Assembly (NCBI GenBank): GCA_018401965.1
Contig: JAGYJU010000020.1
Span: 248,001 to 312,000 of the forward strand
Length of the DNA: 64,000 nucleotides
Direction: 5' to 3'
From: Roseicyclus sp.
Lineage (GTDB): Bacteria > Pseudomonadota > Alphaproteobacteria > Rhodobacterales > Rhodobacteraceae
This document shows positions 17,062 to 24,322 of this stretch, piece by piece; the first letter of the stretch is position 1; every line of letters starts with the position of its first letter. Under the pieces are notes generated by a model that was given only the letters and a program-made list of their open reading frames with translations, was not told the DNA's origin and ran no database searches. A program made the position numbers and the translations under genes.

Positions 17062-17814
17062 ATGACTAAGATTTCAAAAGCAGCAATCAAATCGACCGCC
17101 AATGCACTGACTGCCCAGCAGTGCTATGAAGCCATGCTCAAAATCGCTGACAAAGCAGCGACTTGGCACAGCACCAGCTACAAGAAAGCAACTGACGAAC
17201 TCTATGCCTTGCTCAGCGACTGCTATGCCTCCGTGGCTGACATTCGTTCGCAAGGGACTGCAACTGTGCGTGAGTTGAACAAAGTTCTCAAGCAGAACGG
17301 CATTACCTTTAACGACGGCACGGGGTTGGAAACAAAGGTTGTGCGTGTTGTGTTTGGCAACATTGGCAAGCGTGCACACATTTACGCCCGTGTGCTTGGC
17401 AATGCCGCCAAACAGGCGGTTAAACCTACTGTTTTTGCGGAATGGCTTGCAGAACAAGGGGGTGTTGAGGCTGTTCGCAAGCAAGTGAACGGTTTGACGC
17501 CTTCCCAAGTTAAAGCTGAGCGTGTGGCAAAGGCTGAAAAAGCCCTGCCACTTGTCAAAGAAAAGCGACTGGCAAATGCGCCCAAAATGGATGGCAGTGA
17601 CTACGTGATTGCTATCGTGCAGCACACAAACGGCAAGCAGCGCATCGTTGGCTTCTGCGAAAATCTTACGCTGGTCAAGCAAGTCCTCGCAAAAGCCGCT
17701 GAAGAGGCTGAAAAGCAGGCTGTTGAAGTTGCTCGTGCTGATCTGGATCGTAAACAGCGTGAATTTCGCCAGAAAATCGCAACTGCCACAACCCTTGATG
17801 CAGTCGCTGCCTAA
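17062..17814 (+). CDS. Unknown element protein, helical and Ala/Lys-rich (250 aa)
   Basis: Starts at ATG 17062 behind GGAGA. It is predominantly helical, with Y-K-K-A-T-D-E-L-Y-A-L-L near 38 and a domain around V-V-R-V-V-F-G-N-I-G-K-R-A-H-I-Y-A-R-V near 93-111. A long charged C-terminal helix (A-E-E-A-E-K-Q-A-V-E-V-A-R-A-D-L-D-R-K-Q) is likely coiled coil. I recognise no enzymatic motif. Its position just upstream of the AAA+ ATPase, separated by a 36-base hairpin, suggests the two act together, perhaps in replication or partition. That is inference. Confidence 0.75.
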   Translation: MTKISKAAIKSTANALTAQQCYEAMLKIADKAATWHSTSYKKATDELYALLSDCYASVADIRSQGTATVRELNKVLKQNGITFNDGTGLETKVVRVVFGNIGKRAHIYARVLGNAAKQAVKPTVFAEWLAEQGGVEAVRKQVNGLTPSQVKAERVAKAEKALPLVKEKRLANAPKMDGSDYVIAIVQHTNGKQRIVGFCENLTLVKQVLAKAAEEAEKQAVEVARADLDRKQREFRQKIATATTLDAVAA

Positions 17815-17819
17815 GCCAA

Positions 17820-17855
17820 CAATCAATGGCACAGCATACGCTGTGCCATTGATTG
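17820..17855 (+). repeat. Perfect 16-bp stem, 4-base loop hairpin
   Basis: CAATCAATGGCACAGC (17820-17835) pairs perfectly with 17840-17855 around the loop ATAC. It lies 5 bases after the stop of the preceding gene and 30 bases before the AAA+ gene. No T-run follows, so it is not a classical terminator. It could stabilise or attenuate the message, or act on single-stranded DNA as a replication signal. Confidence 0.8.
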
Positions 17856-17885
17856 CTCCCGCAATTCAAACTCAAAGGTAATAAA

Positions 17886-18581
17886 ATGAATGACGAACAA
17901 AACCCCAGTGCTTGGGCAGTAAGCACACCGCAACGCTTTACAGACATTGAATTCGCTGACGACTACACGAGACAAGATTTGCATGAATACGTCCTGTATC
18001 CGCAGATGTGTGGCAACATCATATTGGAAGGTGGATTTGGCAGTGGAAAATCAACCATTGCTGCCATCATCGCCAAAGAACGCTTGGGCACGACTGTTTC
18101 AGTGTATGAGATCAATGGTGATGCTTGGGGAGACGATACGCTGATCAAGCTGCGTGGCATCTTCAACTTGGCGAGGGTATGCCACGAAATTCCCATCGTG
18201 ATCATAAACGAAGTGGATAGGTTGAAGGACAAGCAATTCAAGCTGCGAGACTTTTTGGACGAGCATCATCAGCGTCTGCTTGTGATTATGACAACAAATC
18301 ACTTGGCAAACATCGACGGCAGCATTGTAGACAGAAGTGACGTGTATCGTGTGCGTGGCTTTGAGCCCCAAAGGGCTGTGCGTGTAGCTCAACGTGTGCT
18401 GCAACGCAATGGCGTGGCAGTCGCTGACAATGACTTGCTACAGCTGTTTGAACGCAACCTGATTGGTGATGAAACTGAGCTGAGCTTGCGGCAGATTGGA
18501 CGTGCAATGGACAAATTGGTGCTGCAAGTGGGCAAAAGGCAGCCATCAAGACCTGAGAAGCCAATGCTAACCGTCATTTGA
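17886..18581 (+). CDS. AAA+ ATPase, clamp-loader/DnaC-like
   Basis: The 231-aa protein has Walker A G-G-F-G-S-G-K-S-T near residues 49-57, Walker B V-I-I-N-E-V-D-R-L near 102, and sensor-I-like M-T-T-N-H near 137. A short C-terminal helical region follows. The layout resembles small clamp-loader (RFC/DnaX) and helicase-loader ATPases rather than transporters. The W-B acidic pair reads N-E-V-D instead of D-E-x-D. It lacks an N-terminal DNA-binding domain. Together with the HUH protein it suggests a replication module. A strong terminator follows 27 bases after its stop. Confidence 0.85.
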   Translation: MNDEQNPSAWAVSTPQRFTDIEFADDYTRQDLHEYVLYPQMCGNIILEGGFGSGKSTIAAIIAKERLGTTVSVYEINGDAWGDDTLIKLRGIFNLARVCHEIPIVIINEVDRLKDKQFKLRDFLDEHHQRLLVIMTTNHLANIDGSIVDRSDVYRVRGFEPQRAVRVAQRVLQRNGVAVADNDLLQLFERNLIGDETELSLRQIGRAMDKLVLQVGKRQPSRPEKPMLTVI

Positions 18582-18607
18582 CTTAGTGGGTTAAACCTAC
18601 ACTATTT

Positions 18608-18636
18608 GCGTCAACGCTTCGTGCGTTGGCGCTTTT
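18608..18636 (+). terminator. Rho-independent terminator after the AAA+ gene
   Basis: GCGTCAACGC (18608-18617) pairs with GCGTTGGCGC (18623-18632) with one G-T wobble across a 5-base loop, and TTTT follows directly at 18633-18636. Confidence 0.8.
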
Positions 18637-18755
18637 CCTATTTCTGGGGTTTGCACAATCTACCACCTAAACTTTGTTTAACTCAATGCCTATGCTGCTG
18701 GCGTGTTCTCTGGCAAGCACTAAATACTGCTGTAGTAGAAAGTGTTTGATTGCAT

Positions 18756-19031
18756 ATGGGTAGCCACAACGAGAACAAGAGAAAGCTGGTGAGGTCAGAA
18801 GTTGCCGACCTCGCACATGAACTCAAACAAGCGAATAATGATGTGCTGACCGCATGGGACCGAGCTGCACTAAACAAGGTCAGTGAGATCGAACTTCAAA
18901 TTGAAATTGACGAGTTCAGAGACCAACTGAAACGAGTATTTGAACTTGCTGGGTTGAACTACGAACTGGAAAAGCAGAACTTCTGGTCACGCCATAACAG
19001 CATCAAACAGCAGAACAACTTAAACAATTAA
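18756..19031 (+). CDS. Small helical protein of unknown function (91 aa)
   Basis: ATG 18756 gives M-G-S-H-N-E-N-K-R-K; an in-frame TTG at 18750 is a less likely start. The protein is polar and almost entirely helical, with heptad-like hydrophobic spacing (V-S-E-I-E-L-Q-I-E-I-D-E-F and L-K-R-V-F-E-L-A), so a coiled-coil dimer is likely. I recognise no family. Its last 12 bases overlap the 3' end of the convergent 19020 gene. Whether it is expressed is less certain than for the larger genes. Confidence 0.55.
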   Translation: MGSHNENKRKLVRSEVADLAHELKQANNDVLTAWDRAALNKVSEIELQIEIDEFRDQLKRVFELAGLNYELEKQNFWSRHNSIKQQNNLNN

Positions 19032-19400
19032 TATCGGCATGTGCGTGTCATGCTCCATGAGCTGTTGTAGTTCCCGATAAATGAGACGTGGTATTTTCGG
19101 ATTTGCAGTTTTCTGCAGTTGACTGCGTCCCGCCAGTTCTTTTGCCACTTGCGATGCCAAAGCGCCATATTTCCCAGCTACTGCTTGTAGCAATTTATGT
19201 GGTTTTGATTTCATGACAGCTTGTTGTTCAAGTAACTTGTTGATCAAGTGAATGAGGCACGCATTACTTGCTTCGATATTTCTTGATTTGATACTGGTAT
19301 AGTAGCTTCGGCATTGACCAAGCCATTCCGTGCTATATGCATCTGTACTTACTGGTCTGGTCTTATTGATTTCAATGTATATCTTCTCAACGAATGTCAT
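19020..19400 (-). CDS. Unknown element protein (126 aa)
   Basis: The start at 19400 (M-T-F-V-E-K-I-Y-I-E-I-N) has a fitting AGGAG ribosome site upstream, and the longer frame to 19484 does not look coding. The protein is helical with a basic middle (M-K-S-K-P-H-K-L-L-Q-A-V-A-G-K-Y-G). The family is not recognised. It converges with the 18756 gene and lies downstream of the HUH Rep gene on the same strand, 246 bases away. The intervening A+T-rich DNA may hold its promoter or an origin. Confidence 0.6.
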   Translation of the reverse strand: MTFVEKIYIEINKTRPVSTDAYSTEWLGQCRSYYTSIKSRNIEASNACLIHLINKLLEQQAVMKSKPHKLLQAVAGKYGALASQVAKELAGRSQLQKTANPKIPRLIYRELQQLMEHDTHMPILIV

Positions 19401-19561
19401 ATGACAACTCCTTATGTGAAGATATTTATTTTGAATTGATATGCTTGCTTTGCAGCAAGCAGCAAGTTTCACATTGCTTCGCAATCTTCACTTGCATTTT
19501 TCTTTTATTTAAATCTTTAATCCAAGCAACCAGTTGATGTATGTTAGCGTGTTTTAGGATG

Positions 19562-19579
19562 TGTAGTGTTTGTAGTGTT
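19562..19579 (+). repeat. Tandem 9-base repeat in an A+T-rich gap
   Basis: TGTAGTGTT occurs twice head to tail (19562-19570 and 19571-19579), followed by the related TGATGTTTT. It lies in the gap between the Rep-like gene and the 19400 gene. It could be a short iteron set or chance. Confidence 0.4.
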
Positions 19580-19646
19580 TGATGTTTTGATTATATGAAT
19601 TTAAATTTTCCAGAGCAAAGCAATGTGCCCATTTTCATGTGCACAT

Positions 19647-20246
19647 TTATAGCGCAAAAGCGCAACGCCTTGTCACATAGTGTCTAAGCCGTTTGGTCAG
19701 CCAGTACTCGAGGCTGGATAAAGCTCTCATCCACGAGCCAGCTTGCGTCGGCTCCCAGTTTGCGAACTTCTTTGCTGCGTAGAACAGCACATTTTTTATA
19801 TCGTCGTATGTCGGGCCCACCACATCGAAACGGCTGTGGTTCACATCAATCCAGCCGTGCTTGTCCAGCGAAGCCCACATAAGGGCAGCTTGCGCTGCAA
19901 ACGCCTTCGCAGAGACAGGTGGGCGGACAACTATGTGGAAATGCACGTTGTCGCCAGCACTGCCCATGTGCAGGAACGCAAAGCGTGTAATGCCCACAAG
20001 ACCTTTGCGTACGCCCCGTTCACTGAAGTAGGCACAGTCGAGCTTGCGCAGAAAGATGCGCAGCAAGCGCTGAGCATGAACAGGTGAAATGTCTTCCTTG
20101 TGTTTGAGCTCGTTAAACTTGTGGCGAAACTTGAGGGTCATGAAGACCGCTGGTTTGCCGTGATCTGTGTGTTCAAGGAGCCAAGCGTTTACTGCTTCCT
20201 GTTGGTCGTGCTTGGAAAGGCCATGGTCAAAAGTTTTAATCATCAT
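19647..20246 (-). CDS. HUH-type replication initiator/relaxase-like protein
   Basis: The 199-aa protein has the three-motif layout of rolling-circle Rep proteins. Motif I is V-F-M-T-L-K-F-R near residue 34. The metal-binding H-U-H motif is V-H-F-H-I-V-V near 100. Motif III is V-L-F-Y-A-A-K-K-F near 153, with the candidate nucleophile Tyr followed by lysines. The domain matches, in order, replication-associated proteins of small plasmids and filamentous phages. M1 (20246) or M2 (20243) could start it; AGGG lies just upstream. It is divergent from the 20434 gene, and the 187-base gap between them is the natural place to look for a double-strand origin. Confidence 0.7.
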   Translation of the reverse strand: MMIKTFDHGLSKHDQQEAVNAWLLEHTDHGKPAVFMTLKFRHKFNELKHKEDISPVHAQRLLRIFLRKLDCAYFSERGVRKGLVGITRFAFLHMGSAGDNVHFHIVVRPPVSAKAFAAQAALMWASLDKHGWIDVNHSRFDVVGPTYDDIKNVLFYAAKKFANWEPTQAGSWMRALSSLEYWLTKRLRHYVTRRCAFAL

Positions 20247-20433
20247 AATACCCTGGAATTACTACATATTTAGCATTTTGCCAATAAAACCAGTACTTTA
20301 AGGTTATTTTGACGGTTTTTGAGTTTGGTCACCAACAAACCCAGATATCTGCCAAGTGTCTGATTTATAATGAAATCTGGTTGCTCTTCGAATGCGCTGA
20401 CAACACACAAGTGGCAGCAACAAGGAGATGCAA

Positions 20434-20865
20434 ATGAGCTTTCTATCCAATGTCAAACTGTCCGAGTACAACGGCAAAGAGCTGCGCAACCCTGCTGCCC
20501 TGCGCCGCCACAAACTGTCTGAGAAGATCGAGCAGCAACTCAAGCTAGTCGCTGATCCCAACTATCGCCCAATCAAAACAATCTGGAACATCGGCGAAGA
20601 TGGCACTGAGCGTTTGTTCGATAAGCCCATGCGCATCAAGCGTTGGTGGGTGGAGAAGGTCGACGGCACTGTGCTTTTGACTGTGCGCTACGGCAGCAGG
20701 CCTTTAGAGCTGGCGAAGGGCAAAAATGCCATCGAGCTTGCCAGCATGGAAGCGCTTGAACTGACACTAAGAAATCTCAAGCTAGCTGTGCTTTCGGGAG
20801 AGTTGGATCAGGTGCTTTTGAGTCAAGTTAGTTACGGAGGCCGAAAAAGTAAGCAAAATCAATAG
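20434..20865 (+). CDS. DUF6641-like protein
   Basis: The 143-aa protein starts M-S-F-L-S-N-V-K-L and has an early helix (R-R-H-K-L-S-E-K-I-E-Q-Q-L). The core is W-W-V-E-K-V-D-G-T-V-L-L-T-V-R-Y-G-S-R-P-L-E-L. This combination of M-S-F-L-S-N-x-K and R-Y-G-x-R-P-L-E-L-A-K-G-K is what I recall of the DUF6641 family, found near element ends in proteobacteria. Its function is unknown. ATG 20434 lies 6 bases behind AAGGAG and is preferred over ATG 20428. It is the last gene before attR. Confidence 0.75.
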   Translation: MSFLSNVKLSEYNGKELRNPAALRRHKLSEKIEQQLKLVADPNYRPIKTIWNIGEDGTERLFDKPMRIKRWWVEKVDGTVLLTVRYGSRPLELAKGKNAIELASMEALELTLRNLKLAVLSGELDQVLLSQVSYGGRKSKQNQ

Positions 20866-20872
20866 CTTATGA

Positions 20873-20893
20873 TTAAGGCACTGTTAGGCACTG
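20873..20893 (+). repeat. Candidate integrase arm-type repeats, right end
   Basis: TTAAGGCACTG (20873-20883) and TTAGGCACTG (20884-20893) lie in direct tandem about 60 bases inside attR. They share TTAGGCA with the left-end pair at 7500-7513. Confidence 0.35.
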
Positions 20894-20911
20894 GCGAATT
20901 TTTGGTATAAT

Positions 20912-20959
20912 AATGTTTAAAAACAATGACTTAATGATTGCCATAGTAATTTAAACATT
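20912..20959. repeat. 10-bp inverted repeat adjoining attR
   Basis: AATGTTTAAA (20912-20921) is perfectly complementary to TTTAAACATT (20950-20959). The second arm is the first part of the attR secA tail. It may contribute an integrase or accessory-factor binding site. Confidence 0.5.
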
Positions 20960-20979
20960 GTCACGGACGGCTTGCCTGA
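20950..20979 (+). repeat. Right attachment site (attR): displaced secA 3' end
   Basis: In frame this reads [13 protein letters not shown], the C-terminal zinc-motif end of SecA, immediately preceded by an in-frame TAA at 20947-20949. TTT AAA CAT TGT are A/T-ending, element-like codons; CAC GGA CGG CTT GCC TGA are host-like. This supports strand exchange near 20959-20964. Confidence 0.85.
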
Positions 20980-21011
20980 CCCGACCATCGGCGCGGCAGC
21001 CCCTGGCGATT

Positions 21012-21036
21012 GCCCCGCCGCCAAGATTGGCGGGGC
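21012..21036 (+). terminator. Probable native secA terminator, now 13.6 kb away
   Basis: GCCCCGCC (21012-21019) pairs perfectly with GGCGGGGC (21029-21036) across a 9-base loop. It lies 33 bases after the displaced secA stop. Host-like composition and position suggest it ended secA before the insertion. The following T-run is poor. Confidence 0.6.
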
Positions 21037-21112
21037 GGCGTTTGCCTGTTGCATAATCCGGGCGGGCCCGCGAACCTTGTCATGACCTCAGCGCCCGTGT
21101 TTTGTACCAGTC

Positions 21113-22675
21113 ATGCCCCTGTTTCGGTTCGCCGCGCTGATTGCCGGCCTCATCTGCACAAGCCTGATCAGCCCGCGCGCCGCCGTCGCGCAGGACGTCG
21201 AGTTGCGGTCGCTGGATGGCAGCGTCACGCTCGAGGGCGACCTGGTCGCCTTTGACGGCGCCTATTACCGGTTGACCACCATTTATGGCCCCCTGACCGT
21301 CGCCGCCGAAGGCGTAAGCTGCGCCGGGCCGGGCTGTCCGGATCTGGCCAGTTTCGTAGCCGAGGCGCGGATCGCCGGCGCGGCCACCGTGGCCGAGGGG
21401 CTACTGCCGGCGCTGCTTGCAGGCTTTGGCGAAAGCCGCGGCATGACCCTGTCAGGGCCGACCACCAGCGGCGCAGATATCCTCTATACCCTGACCCGCC
21501 GTGATGGTGGCACGGCGGCACGCTTCATCGTTACACCCGGCACAAGCGACACCGGGCTTTTGGCCCTGTTGAACGGTGACACCGACCTTGCGCTAAGCCT
21601 GCGCCCCGCATCAGAGGCAGAACGCCGCGCCGACAGGGCCACCGCCCCCGATGATCCGGCACTGATCCGCCGGGTGCGGGTGATCGGGCTTGATGCGCTG
21701 GTGCCGATCGTGGCGCCGCGAAACCCTGTGCACGCGCTGTCCTTGCCGCAATTGGCGCAGATCATGGTGGGCGATATCGACAATTGGCGCGATCTTGGCG
21801 GGCCCGACGCCCCCGTTGCGCTGCATCTGCTGGATGCGGGCCTTGGGCTTGCCCAGTCCTTCGAGACGCGGATGGTGCCCGATGGCGACATCACCGCGCC
21901 CCATATCACCCGGCACAGCCGCGCCGCAGATTTGGCGCGTGCGGTCGCGCGCGATGCCTATGCGCTTGGGATCACGGCACAATCTGCGCGCGGGATGGCC
22001 CGCGCCCTGCCGCTGGCGGGCGCATGCGGGTTTTCCCAAGCCGCCGATGCGACCGCGATCAAGGCCGAAGATTACCCCCTGACGGCACCGGTCTATGTCT
22101 ATCTCGCCCCCCGCCGCCTGCCGCAATTGGTGCGGGATTTCCTGACCTGGACCGAAACAGAAGCCGCCGAAGCCGTGGTGCAGGCCGCAGGTTTCGTGAA
22201 CCAGAGCCTGACGCGCACCCCAATGGGCCAGCAAGGCACGCGGTTGGCAAATGCCGTGGCCGCCGCGGGCAACGAGATTGCGCTGGACGATCTACAGCGG
22301 CTTGTCGCCACGCTTGGCGGGGCCGAACGCCTGTCGACAACCTTTCGGTTCGACGATGGATCGGTTGATCTGGATGCGCCGTCGCGCGCTTCGGTGGCGC
22401 GGTTGGCGGCGGCCATCGAACGCGGGGCCTTTGACGGACGACGGCTGATCTTCGTCGGGTTTTCCGATGGCGCGGGCCCGGCAGCGGTCAACTTGCGCCT
22501 GTCCCTGCGCCGTGCGGAAACGGTGCGCGATGCCATTCTTGCCGCCGCAGAAGCGGCTGATCCGGGCCGCATCACCTTTGCCACAGATGCCTTTGGCGAA
22601 GTCATGCCAATGGCCTGTGATGACAACGATTGGGGCCGCGCGGTGAACCGCAGGGTCGAGGTCTGGCTGGATTGA
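21113..22675 (+). CDS. Periplasmic PstS-like phosphate-binding domain fused to OmpA domain
   Basis: The 520-aa envelope protein has a signal peptide ending in A-A-V-A-Q. An N-terminal segment follows (L-R-S-L-D-G-S-V-T-L-E-G-D-L near 30), then a PstS-type substrate-binding region. That region contains L-S-L-P-Q-L-A-Q-I-M-V-G-D-I-D-N-W-R-D-L near 210, the usual phosphate-binding-protein signature. Residues ~400-520 are an OmpA_C peptidoglycan-binding domain (L-I-F-V-G-F-S-D-G, N-L-R-L-S-L-R-R-A, N-R-R-V-E-V-W). A protein holding an anion-binding domain to peptidoglycan is unusual in layout but recurs in alphaproteobacteria. Ligand unproven. It was probably the original downstream neighbour of secA. 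Confidence 0.85.
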   Translation: MPLFRFAALIAGLICTSLISPRAAVAQDVELRSLDGSVTLEGDLVAFDGAYYRLTTIYGPLTVAAEGVSCAGPGCPDLASFVAEARIAGAATVAEGLLPALLAGFGESRGMTLSGPTTSGADILYTLTRRDGGTAARFIVTPGTSDTGLLALLNGDTDLALSLRPASEAERRADRATAPDDPALIRRVRVIGLDALVPIVAPRNPVHALSLPQLAQIMVGDIDNWRDLGGPDAPVALHLLDAGLGLAQSFETRMVPDGDITAPHITRHSRAADLARAVARDAYALGITAQSARGMARALPLAGACGFSQAADATAIKAEDYPLTAPVYVYLAPRRLPQLVRDFLTWTETEAAEAVVQAAGFVNQSLTRTPMGQQGTRLANAVAAAGNEIALDDLQRLVATLGGAERLSTTFRFDDGSVDLDAPSRASVARLAAAIERGAFDGRRLIFVGFSDGAGPAAVNLRLSLRRAETVRDAILAAAEAADPGRITFATDAFGEVMPMACDDNDWGRAVNRRVEVWLD

Positions 22676-22689
22676 CGGGCCGCCATCCG

Positions 22690-23475
22690 TCACAAATACC
22701 CCTCTGCCCGAAAGCTGACCTCGCGCGCCTTGCCGATAACCAGGTGGTCATGCACGACAAGGCCCAACACCTCGGCCGCATCGCGAATCGCATAGGTCAT
22801 GTCGATATCGGCCTGGCTTGGCTGCGGGTCGCCCGACGGGTGATTGTGCACCAGGATCAACGCAGAGGCATTCAGTTCCAGCGCGCGTTTCACCACCTCT
22901 CGGGGGTAGATGGGCACATGGTCGACGGTGCCGTTGCCCTGCGCCTCATCGGCGATCAGCACGTTCTTTCGGTCGAGATAAAGCACCCGAACCTGTTCCA
23001 GGTCACGATGCGCCATCGCGGTCTGACAATATTGCAAAAGCGCATCCCAGGATGACAGGATCGGCTTTTTCAACACCCGGGCCCGCGCCATGCGGTGCCC
23101 CACGGCTTCTGTCAGTTTCAATTCGAACACCACCCGGTCGCCCACACCGTCCACCTCTTTCAGGCGGGGCGGCGGAGCAGCCAGAACATGGTTCAGATCA
23201 CCGAACCGTTTCAACAAGGCCTTGGCCAGGGGCTTGGTGTCGCCGCGCGGCAGGGCACGAAACAAGATCATTTCCAGCAATTCGTAATCGGGCACGGCCC
23301 CCGCGCCGCCATCGGTGAACCGTTGCCGCAACCGGTCACGATGCGCGTGGCGATGCCCGTCCGCCCCGGTCGAGCGCCCGGCCGCCTTGCCCGGCACGGG
23401 GCAGGGCACACCGGCCTTTCCCGGCATAAAGCGCGGCGAGATTTCTTCGAAGGCAAAGGCAGGCTGATCGGTCAT
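22690..23475 (-). CDS. radC: RadC family JAB/MPN domain protein
   Basis: The 261-aa protein has an N-terminal helix-hairpin-helix region (D-Y-E-L-L-E-M-I-L-F, E-V-D-G-V-G) and a C-terminal JAB metalloprotease-like domain. The metal-binding pattern is H-N-H-P-S-G-D-P-Q-P-S-Q-A-D near 210-223. RadC was once tied to repair, but its in vivo role remains uncertain. ATG at 23475 is chosen; the upstream frame overlaps the map intergenic region and is not conserved-looking. It faces the PstS/OmpA gene tail to tail, 14 bases apart, and lies 37 bases downstream of map on the same strand. Confidence 0.92.
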   Translation of the reverse strand: MTDQPAFAFEEISPRFMPGKAGVPCPVPGKAAGRSTGADGHRHAHRDRLRQRFTDGGAGAVPDYELLEMILFRALPRGDTKPLAKALLKRFGDLNHVLAAPPPRLKEVDGVGDRVVFELKLTEAVGHRMARARVLKKPILSSWDALLQYCQTAMAHRDLEQVRVLYLDRKNVLIADEAQGNGTVDHVPIYPREVVKRALELNASALILVHNHPSGDPQPSQADIDMTYAIRDAAEVLGLVVHDHLVIGKAREVSFRAEGYL

Positions 23476-23512
23476 GCCGCCAGCCTGCGCAAGAAATCCT
23501 AAGGAAAGGTTA

Positions 23513-24322
23513 TCATCCCCAGGTCGGGTGAAATTTTCCACCCGGCGACAGGGTGAAAATCTCTGCCCCGGTCGCGGTGACACCGATGGAATGTTCGAAC
23601 TGCGCCGACAGCGATTTGTCGCGGGTCACCGCCGTCCAGTCATCGGCCAGAACCTTGGTTTCGGGACGCCCAAGGTTCACCATCGGCTCAATTGTGAAAA
23701 ACATGCCTTCTTCCAGCCGGGGGCCGGCGCCTGCGCGGCCATAATGCAACACGTTGGGCGGGGCATGAAACACCTGCCCCAGCCCATGGCCACAGAAATC
23801 GCGCACCACCGACATGCGCTGCGCTTCCACGAAACTCTGGATCGCGTGGCCGATATCGCCAAAGGTATTGCCGGGCTTGACCGCCTCGATCCCCTTGAAC
23901 AGCGCCTCATGCGTGACCTCGATCAGCCGCTCTGCCTTGCGGCCCAGCTTTCCGGCGACATACATCCGGCTGGTATCGCCGAACCAGCCATCGACGATCA
24001 CGGTCACGTCGATGTTCAGAATATCGCCGTCTTTCAACACCTTGGCGCTGGGAATGCCGTGGCAGACGACATGGTTCACGCTGATGCAGGACGCATGTTT
24101 ATAGCCGCGATACCCGATGGTGGCCGAGGTGGCACCGACATCCTTGACCATCTGTTCGATGGCCGCGTCGATCACCTCGGTGGTCTGGCCGGGAAACACG
24201 AGCGGCGCCACGTCATCGAGGATGCGCGCGGCCAACTGGCCCGCGCGGTGCATCCCCGCAAAAGACGCCGTGTCATGAATGCGAATACCGTCTTTGGTCA
24301 GACGGCCTTTGAAATCGTCCAA
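23513..24322 (-). CDS. map: Methionine aminopeptidase, type I
   Basis: Removes N-terminal Met from nascent proteins using a dinuclear metal centre. The 269-aa protein shows G-Y-K-H-A-S-C-I-S-V-N-H-V-V-C-H-G-I-P near 85, I-L-N-I-D-V-T-V near 110 and G-D-T-S-R-M near 122. C-G-H-G-L-G-Q-V-F-H and F-T-I-E-P-M complete the five metal ligands. No in-frame ATG is near. TTG at 24322 (L-D-D-F-K-G-R) has an excellent GGAGGT 7 bases upstream and is preferred. A TTG at 24376 would add 18 residues. It is divergent from the CinA-like gene. Confidence 0.93.
   Translation of the reverse strand: MDDFKGRLTKDGIRIHDTASFAGMHRAGQLAARILDDVAPLVFPGQTTEVIDAAIEQMVKDVGATSATIGYRGYKHASCISVNHVVCHGIPSAKVLKDGDILNIDVTVIVDGWFGDTSRMYVAGKLGRKAERLIEVTHEALFKGIEAVKPGNTFGDIGHAIQSFVEAQRMSVVRDFCGHGLGQVFHAPPNVLHYGRAGAGPRLEEGMFFTIEPMVNLGRPETKVLADDWTAVTRDKSLSAQFEHSIGVTATGAEIFTLSPGGKFHPTWG

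Larger units (their letters stand above)
7394..20961. mobile_element. secA-integrated element of about 13.6 kb carrying a methylase/GHKL cargo operon
   Basis: Boundaries are set by the duplicated secA tail at both ends. The interior is A+T-richer and uses different codons from both flanks. It encodes a tyrosine integrase facing inward from the left end, a second recombinase, an H-NS-like protein, a GHKL ATPase/cytosine methylase operon, an AAA+ ATPase, an HUH Rep-like protein and a DUF6641-like protein. No conjugation (type IV secretion) genes or phage structural genes are seen. It is therefore probably an integrative element that is mobilised in trans or transferred passively, possibly with its own rolling-circle-type replication. 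Ends are accurate to a few bases. Confidence 0.88.

Noticed and set aside
19562..19640. CRISPR array
   Set aside because: Only two 9-base tandem units without spacers; no cas genes in the window.
7394..20961. Interpretation of the island as a prophage
   Set aside because: No capsid, terminase, tail or lysis genes are visible; integrase and Rep alone do not make a phage.
7409..21000. tRNA gene as integration target
   Set aside because: No cloverleaf-like sequence at either end; the duplicated secA tail explains the site.
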